From Candidatus Omnitrophota bacterium (GTDB lineage: Bacteria; Omnitrophota; Gorgyraeia; Duberdicusellales; 4484-171), in the NCBI GenBank assembly GCA_028692655.1, contig JAQUWY010000014.1, positions 1-42,191 of the forward strand: a stretch of 42,191 nt of DNA, read 5' to 3'. The position numbers and the translations under genes were made by a program. Below are positions 33,646 through 41,181 of the stretch, piece by piece (positions within the stretch are counted from its first letter, which is position 1; each line of letters begins with the position of its first letter). Below the pieces are notes generated by a model. That model did no database searches. It was not told the DNA's origin and was given only the letters and a program-made list of their open reading frames with translations.

Positions 33646-34743
33646 ATGTTTGATTCAAGTATATTTGGGGAATGTAAATCTAAGCTTAGCTCACCAGAAA
33701 TAGTACGCAGATTTAATTTGGCTGAAAAAATAGTTATTGTTGACGGTTTGCCCGGCTGCGGCAAGACAATGCTTTCACCAATAGTCGCGGCCATGGAGAG
33801 AGCAGAAAAACTTACTTATGCTTATGAGCTTGAGCTCATTTGTCAACTAAACTATTTAAAAAAAATTGAACCTGATGCAGCAATAGCTATGGTTAAGACT
33901 TTAACCGATTTAAAGCTATACAATATAATGATGAGCCGGGAGACAAATTTTCGGCCAGGTGATCTTTCCAGTGTATTCAGTGCGCCTAAACCTTTAACTT
34001 ACTTAAGAAGGTTATTTCAAAAAGGTGAAAGAATGATTCCTGAGCGGATAAAAAAAGAAAAACCAATTCTGCATTTGACAACTCACGCTCTTTTAGGAAT
34101 TAGCCGGCCTGTTTTTTCTGCCTTGAACCGGAGAGTTGCAATTCTTGAGGTTGTTCGTCATCCGTTATATATGATTAAACAGCAAGTGATGAATATGGAA
34201 CGTTACTTAACTGACGCGAGGTATTTTCCGGTTTTCATTTCTTACGGCCAAGGGCACTTGCCTTTTTTTACTTTTGGCTGGGAAGATTTGTTTTTTAATT
34301 CAAATCCCGTAGAAAGGGCGATTTATTATATAGATAGAATGTCAAAAATTACCGAGTCAGCGAAAGAAAAATTGTTCAAAGAATATGGAACGCAAATTAT
34401 CACTATTCCTTTTGAATCTTTTGTTGTTGAGCCTTGGTCGTATATTAAAATAATTGAGCAGGTTTTAGAAACACGAGCTACGAAAGTTACTCGTCAAGCT
34501 ATGAGAAGGCAGCGTGTGCCCAGAAAAATGTATGCTCAAGGTATAGGTTTGAAAATTTATAAGCGTTGCGGGTGGGAAGCGCCTATGGCTGGATCAGACG
34601 AAAATAAGGAATTTCAAAAACGCTGGCAGTTTGCTAAACAAAGAGCTTCAAAAGAATCCATGCAGGTATTGGGTAAGCTGTGCGTAGAGTATGAAAAAAA
34701 ATATATGGGTGGAATAAAAAAAACGGGAGAATCATATGAGTGA
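33646..34743 (+). CDS. P-loop sulfotransferase-like protein
   Basis: A 365-residue protein that I cannot assign to a known family. Residues 27-45 carry EKIVIVDGLPGCGKTMLSP, a full Walker A-like P-loop. Further on, ILEVVRHPLYMIKQQVMN resembles the RHP/Ser motif (3'-phosphate binding) of PAPS-dependent sulfotransferases. No clear Walker B is seen. A sulfotransferase modifying the glycan, or a kinase-like P-loop protein, are both possible. The first needs PAPS-producing enzymes, which are not in the window. A GAAAGGGGA site precedes the ATG, and its end overlaps the gmhA-like gene by 8 bases. Confidence 0.5.
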   Translation: MFDSSIFGECKSKLSSPEIVRRFNLAEKIVIVDGLPGCGKTMLSPIVAAMERAEKLTYAYELELICQLNYLKKIEPDAAIAMVKTLTDLKLYNIMMSRETNFRPGDLSSVFSAPKPLTYLRRLFQKGERMIPERIKKEKPILHLTTHALLGISRPVFSALNRRVAILEVVRHPLYMIKQQVMNMERYLTDARYFPVFISYGQGHLPFFTFGWEDLFFNSNPVERAIYYIDRMSKITESAKEKLFKEYGTQIITIPFESFVVEPWSYIKIIEQVLETRATKVTRQAMRRQRVPRKMYAQGIGLKIYKRCGWEAPMAGSDENKEFQKRWQFAKQRASKESMQVLGKLCVEYEKKYMGGIKKTGESYE

Positions 34744-35305
34744 AATTTTAGACGAATATTTTAGCAATTACAAAAAAGCTCTTGAGGATTTTCTTAATAA
34801 TTCAGAGAACCGGCTGCGCTTAGACGAAACTGTCGAACTCCTAAAAAACACTAAAAATACAGAAGCAGTAATTTATTTGGTCGGCAACGGCGGTTCTTCA
34901 GCGATTGCTGAACATATGGCGATTGATTTAACTAAGAATGCTGGATTACGCGCTATGGCTATCAGCGGTTCGCCGATGTTAACGACTTTTTCTAATGATT
35001 TCGGTTATGAAAAAGTATTCCAAAAGGCGATAGAGCACTTCGGTAATTCCCAGGATATCTTGATAGCTATAAGCAGCGGGGGAACCTCTCGGAATATTAT
35101 TAATGCCTGTGCTGCGGCAAAAGATAAAGGAATGAAAATAATTACTTTTTCCGGTTTTGACCGAAATAACCCCTTAAGCAAAGAGGGGGATTTTAACTTC
35201 TGGGTTAATTCCCGGGCGTTTGGTTATGTGGAGCTTATACACAACCTGATTCTGCATTATATAAATGATGCTATAATCGGTTCAGCTGAGTATATGATCC
35301 GTTAA
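34736..35305 (+). CDS. gmhA: GmhA-type SIS-domain phosphosugar isomerase
   Basis: A 189-residue single SIS domain. VYLVGNGGSSAIAEHMAIDLTKN-like sequence (46-68, GNGGSSA loop), FSNDFGYE and ISSGGTSRN are typical of GmhA, the sedoheptulose 7-phosphate isomerase that opens both GDP- and ADP-heptose synthesis. HddA- and HddC-like genes are 26 kb upstream, and a split transketolase that could make sedoheptulose 7-phosphate is at 3917. Its immediate neighbours, however, are oxidoreductases and a cyclase, so it may feed a different product. It overlaps the previous gene by 8 bases. Confidence 0.85.
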   Translation: MSEILDEYFSNYKKALEDFLNNSENRLRLDETVELLKNTKNTEAVIYLVGNGGSSAIAEHMAIDLTKNAGLRAMAISGSPMLTTFSNDFGYEKVFQKAIEHFGNSQDILIAISSGGTSRNIINACAAAKDKGMKIITFSGFDRNNPLSKEGDFNFWVNSRAFGYVELIHNLILHYINDAIIGSAEYMIR

Positions 35306-35314
35306 GGATGAGCG

Positions 35315-36127
35315 ATGAAAATATATTTTAATACCCATACTTTTGATGAATTTATTAAAGAGGAGAGTTTGGACATTACGAATATCCCTCAGGAAACAGA
35401 ATTCCTTGTTTTAGGAGCCAAAAAAGTTGATTATAGTAAATTCACGAAACTTAAGGCAGTCTACCGCTTTGGAGTTGGGACAGATAATATTGATTTTAAA
35501 TATCTTAAAAATATAAATGTACCGGTTTACTTTCCGAGCGAAAAGGCCAAAGAAATCCTTTATGACGCTACCGCAAATTTTACCGTATACGGGATTATAC
35601 ATGTTTTATACCGGGAGGCTTTTGGCGATATAAATTTATGGAAAAAAAAACAACGTGAATATATCGGAGAGAAAATAGCTTTAGTTATAGGCACGGGTAA
35701 CATAGGAAAAAGGGTTTTAAGCAAATTAAGCTTATTTATGAAAACTAAATCTTTTGACATAACTGCCAATGCTTTTGATGAATTAAAGCCTTTGGTTAAA
35801 GAGGCCGATATAATTACCATTCACATTCCTTTGAATAAGGATACTGAGAGTTTTTTTAATGAAGAGAAGTTGTCTTGGGCAAAAGATAAGGCTCTTTTTA
35901 TTAATACAGCCAGGGGTAGTTTGTTTGATGAGGAAGCCTTATATAGAAAGCTAAAGAATAGTAACTGCAGGGCCTTTTTTGATGTTTTCTGGCAGGAGCC
36001 TTATAAAGGAAAATTGAAAGATTTGGGACAGGAGAAGTTCTTTATGACTCCACATTCAGCTAGTAATACCAGGGAATTTCTTCGGGCAGGATTTAATGAT
36101 ATTCTTAACATATCAAGGAAAGGTTAA
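35315..36127 (+). CDS. D-isomer-specific 2-hydroxyacid dehydrogenase family protein
   Basis: A 270-residue protein, somewhat shorter than the usual 310-330. The NAD loop is VIGTGNIGKRVL (about 125-136), followed by ADIITIHIPLNKDTESFF, INTARGSLFDEEAL with the substrate-binding Arg, and PHSASNTREF with the catalytic His. The Arg-Glu-His set appears complete; Glu lies in FDVFWQEP. The family reduces 2-keto acids or oxidises 2-hydroxy acids. Its place between GmhA and a Gfo/Idh enzyme suggests oxidation of a sugar acid or a sugar phosphate derivative. The substrate is unknown. Confidence 0.78.
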   Translation: MKIYFNTHTFDEFIKEESLDITNIPQETEFLVLGAKKVDYSKFTKLKAVYRFGVGTDNIDFKYLKNINVPVYFPSEKAKEILYDATANFTVYGIIHVLYREAFGDINLWKKKQREYIGEKIALVIGTGNIGKRVLSKLSLFMKTKSFDITANAFDELKPLVKEADIITIHIPLNKDTESFFNEEKLSWAKDKALFINTARGSLFDEEALYRKLKNSNCRAFFDVFWQEPYKGKLKDLGQEKFFMTPHSASNTREFLRAGFNDILNISRKG

Positions 36128-36130
36128 AAA

Positions 36131-37144
36131 GTGAGCCAGCTAAATTTTGCTATCATTGGTTTCGGAAAAATGGGGCGTATCCGTTACGATACTCTTAAAA
36201 AATTGAGCGATTGCCGGGTTACGCATATATCAGAACCGAATTCTAAAATCGATACCCCGGAAGGCATCAAAAGTGCTGTCAATCCCGATGAAATTTTCAA
36301 AGATAAAAAAATTAATGCGGTCATTATAAGTACCCCTAACTATTTGCTTAAAGATTATGTTATACGAGCTTTAAATTCCGGTAAACATGTTTTTTGCGAG
36401 AAACCACCGGGAAGGAATATCGAAGAATTAAAAGAAATGATTACTGTCGAGAAAAAGAATTCCGGCTTAAAACTGATGTTTGGATTTAACCACAGGCACC
36501 ATGAAAGTATGATTCATGCCAAGAAGCTGGTTGACAGCGGCCAGTATGGGAAAATCCTTTGGCTGCGCGGCCGTTACGGGAAAAGCGTCGATGAAAACTT
36601 TTTTTCAAACTGGAGGGCAAAAAAAGAGCTTTCCGGAGGCGGAATATTTCTGGATCAGGGCATACATATGCTGGATTTATTTTTAATGATGTGCGGTGAT
36701 TTTCAGGAAGTCAAAGCTTATGTTTCTAATTTATACTGGAATCTTGATATAGAAGATAATGTATTTGCCATATTCCATAATAAGGAAGGCCAGGTAGCCT
36801 CTCTACATTCTACTATGACTCAATGGAGGCATCTTTTTTCTTTTGAGATATTTCTTGAGAGAGGCTACATAACGATAAACGGTTTAAAAACCAGTTCTAA
36901 TAGCTATGGGGATGAGGTGATGAGTGTGGCGGTTAACAGAAGTTTGCCTCCGGCAGCCGTATGGAGCCAGGAAGAAGACTATACTTTTCATGTTGATACT
37001 TCCTGGGAAAAAGAATTAAATATTTTTATTGATTCCATAAGAAAGAAAATGCCCATTCCTGTAGGAAATACGGATGATGCGTATAAATTAATGAGGTTAG
37101 TTGAAAAAGTTTACAGCCAAGAGAGAGGGCCAAAAAATGATTAA
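36131..37144 (+). CDS. Gfo/Idh/MocA family oxidoreductase
   Basis: A 337-residue NAD(P)-dependent oxidoreductase starting at GTG 36131, with AAGGAAAGG upstream. It has the loop IIGFGKMGRIRYDTL, ISTPNYLLKDYVIRAL, the family Lys in CEKPPGRN, GFNHRHHESM, and GGGIFLDQGIHMLDLF with catalytic Asp and His. Family members act on sugars, inositols and nucleotide sugars. Next to a dehydroquinate synthase-like cyclase, a cyclitol or keto-sugar substrate is likely, but unproven. It ends 8 bases after the start of the next gene. Confidence 0.78.
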   Translation: MSQLNFAIIGFGKMGRIRYDTLKKLSDCRVTHISEPNSKIDTPEGIKSAVNPDEIFKDKKINAVIISTPNYLLKDYVIRALNSGKHVFCEKPPGRNIEELKEMITVEKKNSGLKLMFGFNHRHHESMIHAKKLVDSGQYGKILWLRGRYGKSVDENFFSNWRAKKELSGGGIFLDQGIHMLDLFLMMCGDFQEVKAYVSNLYWNLDIEDNVFAIFHNKEGQVASLHSTMTQWRHLFSFEIFLERGYITINGLKTSSNSYGDEVMSVAVNRSLPPAAVWSQEEDYTFHVDTSWEKELNIFIDSIRKKMPIPVGNTDDAYKLMRLVEKVYSQERGPKND

Positions 37145-37859
37145 TTTATCAGGCAAAACAGCTCTTATTAGCGGTGGAACTCGGGGTATAGGCAAAGCAA
37201 TGGTTGATTTATTCGCATCTTCCGGATGCAAAGTTATCTACACCGGGACAAAGAATGAAGAAAAGAACCTTTCAAAAGATAAGATTTTTATGCAGCTTGA
37301 TCTGGCGCAGGATAAAAGTGTAAAAGACTTTTTTTCAAGGCTATCTACGCTAGAGAGAATAGATATTTTAGTGAATAACGCCGGAATCAATATAATAGAG
37401 CCGATTAGTGAGATAGAAAATGAAAATTGGCAAAAAGTGCTAAAGGTAAATTTAACCGGCCCGATGCTGCTTACGCGCGAGATATCTAAGAAAATGAAAA
37501 GGTCCGGAGGAGGAAAGATTCTTAATATAAGTTCCATATTTGGGATTATGTCGCGCCAGAAACGAAATTCGTATTCTGCCAGTAAAGCCGGCCTTATCGG
37601 CTTGACTAAGTCTTCGGCTTTGGATTTAGCGCCTTATAATATTGTAGTTAATGCTTTGTGTCCCGGGTTTACCTTGACGGAATTAACTACTTCTATTCTG
37701 TCGAAAGAAGAAATAGAAGCCCTAAAGAAGGAAATTCCCCTGGGGAGGTTTGCTTCGGTAGAGGAAATCGCCCGGGTAGCTTTATTCTTATGTTCAGATT
37801 TAAATAGCTATATGACCGGCCAGGTTGTTATAGCGGATGGGGGGTATATATTAAGATGA
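37137..37859 (+). CDS. Short-chain dehydrogenase (FabG-like)
   Basis: About 240 residues of a classical SDR: ALISGGTRGIGKAM at the start, LVNNAGIN, Ser in NISSIFGIM, Tyr-x3-Lys in SYSASKAGLIG, and ADGGY at the C-terminus. Start ATG 37137 is chosen because GAGAGGG lies just upstream and homology begins at Met-Ile-Asn; an in-frame TTG at 37101 would only add poorly conserved residues. It probably reduces or oxidises a hydroxyl of the same sugar or cyclitol that the adjoining Gfo/Idh enzyme uses. Confidence 0.8.
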   Translation: MINLSGKTALISGGTRGIGKAMVDLFASSGCKVIYTGTKNEEKNLSKDKIFMQLDLAQDKSVKDFFSRLSTLERIDILVNNAGINIIEPISEIENENWQKVLKVNLTGPMLLTREISKKMKRSGGGKILNISSIFGIMSRQKRNSYSASKAGLIGLTKSSALDLAPYNIVVNALCPGFTLTELTTSILSKEEIEALKKEIPLGRFASVEEIARVALFLCSDLNSYMTGQVVIADGGYILR

Positions 37860-38929
37860 AAATAAATTCCAAAATAAAAAATTATTCGGTAGAAATGATT
37901 GATAATTTATTAGAGCGAAAAGATAAGATATTCTCTTCCCTGCGATACAGGCGCCTGTTTTATTTAGTGGATGAGAATTTTTTTTCTATATATGAGAAAA
38001 AAATAAAAGAATTTATCGGTGAAGATTTTTTTTATGTGATTCCGGCAACCGAACAAAACAAAAGCTATTTTAAGCTGGCAGATTATTACCGTGTATTAGT
38101 AGGCAATAATTTTATGAGGAGTGATATACTGGTTACTTTTGGCGGAGGAATCCTGCAGGATATTAGCGGTTTCATTGCTTCAACTCTGTATAGGGGTATC
38201 AAGTGGATATTTTTTCCAACTACATTGCTTGCTCAGGCAGACAGTTGTATAGGCTCTAAGACTTCTATTAATTTCGAGGATAGCAAGAACTTGATAGGCA
38301 CGTTTTATCCCCCGGACTTTATTTATATAGACAGCGGATTTTGCCGCACGCTTACCGAGGATTATTTTAACAGCGGTTTAGGAGAGATTATTAAGTTCCA
38401 TCTTATGTCAGACAGCAAAGGATATACTCTGTTGAAGGAGTACCTTTCTTCTTCTGATTTGCGTGATGAGGGTTTGCTAAAAAAAATAATTCTTCTTACG
38501 CTCGGTATTAAACGGTCGTATTTCGAAAGTGATGAGTTTGATAGCGGCAGGCGGAATCTTCTTAATTACGGGCATTGCTTCGGCCATGCTTTGGAATCAG
38601 CAAGTAATTTTAAGGTTTGCCACGGGGAAGCTGTAATTGTAGGCATGGGGTTTGCTAACCTGCTTTCTTTAAAGAGAGGGATAATAACTAAAGAAAAGTA
38701 TGATGAATTTGAACGGATATTCAGAAAGCATTATCCGAGATTTGATTTATCTACAATATCCGTTGATGCTTTAATCGGATATCTTAAGCGTGATAAGAAA
38801 AGGATCGGCCAAGACTTAACTATGATTCTTTGTGAGGATATAGGCAAACAGATAAAAGCCGATGACATTAAGGAATCCGAGATAAAAGATACCTTCAAGG
38901 AATTTGCAGCCAAATACAAAGAAAACTAA
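37856..38929 (+). CDS. 3-Dehydroquinate synthase-like sugar phosphate cyclase
   Basis: A 357-residue NAD- and metal-dependent cyclase of the AroB superfamily. Catalytic positions seem complete: Arg113 (LYRGIKW), Asp129 and Lys135 (ADSCIGSK), Asn145 (KNLIG), Glu177 and Lys180 (GLGEIIKF), Lys219, Arg233, Asn237 (RNLLNYGH), and metal ligands Glu177, His240 and His256 (CHGEAV), with His244 in the GH-x3-H pair. All ligands of DHQS are present, so its substrate is probably DAHP-like; the pattern differs from EEVS enzymes. GSK in place of GGK, and LNYGHCFGHALE, mark it as a divergent copy. Its oxidoreductase neighbours and the GmhA-type gene argue for a cyclitol or aminocyclitol of the glycan rather than for shikimate synthesis. 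It overlaps the SDR by 4 bases. Confidence 0.75.
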   Translation: MKINSKIKNYSVEMIDNLLERKDKIFSSLRYRRLFYLVDENFFSIYEKKIKEFIGEDFFYVIPATEQNKSYFKLADYYRVLVGNNFMRSDILVTFGGGILQDISGFIASTLYRGIKWIFFPTTLLAQADSCIGSKTSINFEDSKNLIGTFYPPDFIYIDSGFCRTLTEDYFNSGLGEIIKFHLMSDSKGYTLLKEYLSSSDLRDEGLLKKIILLTLGIKRSYFESDEFDSGRRNLLNYGHCFGHALESASNFKVCHGEAVIVGMGFANLLSLKRGIITKEKYDEFERIFRKHYPRFDLSTISVDALIGYLKRDKKRIGQDLTMILCEDIGKQIKADDIKESEIKDTFKEFAAKYKEN

Positions 38930-38943
38930 TCTTTAAAATAAAT

Positions 38944-41181
38944 ATGCGAAATGCTGATAATAAAACGCAGGAAACTTTATTTATAGAACGCTTAACAATA
39001 TTTTCCTGGCTGTTTACGATTGTCCCTTATTTATTCCGAGGGCTTATTAGAAGGCCCCTTAAGGTTTGCAAAGTTTATTTTATAGACGCCTCTTGCCCGG
39101 GGCTTTTGGTTGCCAAATTAGGGCTTTTGTTTTCCTCAACAAAACCGGAGAAGTTAAATTATCGCCTCATAGATATACGCGATGAAAAAGGTGTTTTAGT
39201 AAGAGAGAGAATCGTATATTTTGACCTTTTTGAGATTCTCAAAAAAATTCTTTCCGGAGTTTCCTTCAGAAAAATATTATCTGAAAACAAAAGCAAGAAT
39301 AGAATACCGACTTTTCTTTCAAAACAAGTTACTTCTTACAGCACTTATCTTAATTCTTCTGTTTGGTGCGCTCAGTTTTTAGTTCAAGTTGTCCATTGGA
39401 AGGTAAAAAAAGACGCTTCACTTGCGGCGGCTCGAAGTGTTTTGTTTTTGGATAAAAGGCCGTGGTTTGGCCAAATTAAAGAATACGCTTATTCATATGG
39501 AGTGAATGCAGTTGAAACAATAAACTTGCGCTTTAGTTTAAAATCCTTTGTAATTACTTTGGCTGGAGACAAGCTCAAAAGCTTACAAGGCAAATACTTT
39601 TATATCAAAAGAAAAGGAATTTTAAACTTTTTGAAATATTTGTTTTTCGGCAAACACAGCTTAAGTGGCCGTTTAGCAAAACAGGATACCGCTAAAGGCA
39701 ATGTTTCTGGAGCCGGTAATCCAAAACTTGTAGTTCAATATTACGGGCATCTTAATTTAGGCAATCCCCAGCTGCATTCAGATTTGTTTTTTTGGCAGCA
39801 GTCTAAGTTTTCGGCAGAAGATATATTGATTATGTTTAATGTTGCCAGAGATAAGCTTGACAGAGAAAAATGGCAGGAAATAAAAAAATACGGTATGAAT
39901 GCGGTTGCTCTTTCTCCGAGAGATACTGTAATCCCTGAGGCTGAAGTGTTTTGCCATTGGCCTAGCAAGGCCGTCTCAGATTTTTTCCCTTCGCCCGTGG
40001 AATTTTCTAAAAAAACGGTTGAAGAAAGATGGTTGAGGAGACAGTTATCTTACTATCATATGCAGTATAATTACTGGTTTGATTTTTTCAGCCGATACAA
40101 TGTTAAGCTTTATTTAACCTGGTTCAGGTATAACGGATTACACTGTGTTATGGCGGACGCTCTCGGGGCATTAGGCGGCGTGACTGCAATTTATCAGCGG
40201 GCATTTGAAGAATTTCCCGCGGCGACATCAACCATAGACGCGGATATTAATTTCGGTTTCTCATACAATAACGCTGAAATTGAACGCCAGGCTGGCTCAA
40301 ATATTTCATATTATATCATTACCGGATATCTTGGAGGCCACAGGTTTCCTTTAGTCAGAAAGCAGGCTGCTGAAATTAGGAAAAGCCTTCAGGAGAATGG
40401 AGCAAAACATATTATAGCTTTTTCTGATGAAAACTCCGCAGATGATTCCCGCTGGCATACCGGCCACGAATTTATGAGGGTTAACTATCATTTTCTGCTT
40501 GAAAAACTTTTATCAGAGCCGTGGCTGGGGATTGTGATAAAACCCAAGGTGTCGGCAACTTTGCGCTGCCGCCTTGGCCCGGTGGCGGATTTGCTTAAGC
40601 AGGCTGAGAATACCGGAAGATGTTTTGTTTTTGAAGGCGGGGCTATGCATGATTCTTATCCTCCCGCGGCAGCCGCGCTCGCTTCGGATATAGTTATACA
40701 TGGTCATCTTGCCGGTGCCACGGCAGCGGTAGAAGCGGCTCTGGCGGGGGTGCCGACTTTGATTATGGACCGTGAAGGCTGGCGGTCAATAAGCCTTTTA
40801 TATAATAAGTTAGATAAGAACCAAGTTATATTTTCAGATTGGCACAGCCTTTGGAGTGTTTACCGGGATAATCTAAAAAATCCCGGCAGCGTTAACGGCT
40901 TTGGTGACTGGTCCCCTGTTTTAGAAGATATAGATCCTTTTAGGGATGGTAAAGCGGCTGAACGAATGGGGTCATATTTAAAATGGATAATGGATGGTTT
41001 TAAAGCTAAATTGGCCAGGGAAAAAGTTTTAGCGCTTGCTGCAGAACGTTATGCAGATACTTGGGGCCGTGATAAAATAATGGAAATTTCTAATGGGTCA
41101 ATAAAGCCTTTAAGGGGCTTTGAACAAAAGATAACAATCAAACATGCGTCAAGCTTTAAAGGAGAAGAATCATATGGCTAA
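38944..41181 (+). CDS. Large putative GT-B glycosyltransferase
   Basis: A 745-residue protein that I do not recognise in detail. The first 240 residues have hydrophobic and basic parts (IFSWLFTIVPYLFRGLIRRP) that could attach it to the membrane. The middle region has LYLTWFRYNGLHCVMADALGALG. The C-terminal region has a GT-B-like donor site: VIKPKVSATLR, DIVIHGHLAGATAAVEA (helix start with Gly-Ala-Thr-Ala) and ALAGVPTLIMDREGW. This suggests a nucleotide sugar transferase, perhaps one that uses a CMP-sugar. It starts 14 bases after the cyclase stop, and its last 8 bases overlap the next start. Confidence 0.5.
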   Translation: MRNADNKTQETLFIERLTIFSWLFTIVPYLFRGLIRRPLKVCKVYFIDASCPGLLVAKLGLLFSSTKPEKLNYRLIDIRDEKGVLVRERIVYFDLFEILKKILSGVSFRKILSENKSKNRIPTFLSKQVTSYSTYLNSSVWCAQFLVQVVHWKVKKDASLAAARSVLFLDKRPWFGQIKEYAYSYGVNAVETINLRFSLKSFVITLAGDKLKSLQGKYFYIKRKGILNFLKYLFFGKHSLSGRLAKQDTAKGNVSGAGNPKLVVQYYGHLNLGNPQLHSDLFFWQQSKFSAEDILIMFNVARDKLDREKWQEIKKYGMNAVALSPRDTVIPEAEVFCHWPSKAVSDFFPSPVEFSKKTVEERWLRRQLSYYHMQYNYWFDFFSRYNVKLYLTWFRYNGLHCVMADALGALGGVTAIYQRAFEEFPAATSTIDADINFGFSYNNAEIERQAGSNISYYIITGYLGGHRFPLVRKQAAEIRKSLQENGAKHIIAFSDENSADDSRWHTGHEFMRVNYHFLLEKLLSEPWLGIVIKPKVSATLRCRLGPVADLLKQAENTGRCFVFEGGAMHDSYPPAAAALASDIVIHGHLAGATAAVEAALAGVPTLIMDREGWRSISLLYNKLDKNQVIFSDWHSLWSVYRDNLKNPGSVNGFGDWSPVLEDIDPFRDGKAAERMGSYLKWIMDGFKAKLAREKVLALAAERYADTWGRDKIMEISNGSIKPLRGFEQKITIKHASSFKGEESYG

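Noticed and set aside
37856-38929. 2-epi-5-epi-valiolone synthase
   Set aside because: Arg233, Asn237, His240 and His244 keep the DHQS pattern, not the one expected for EEVS.
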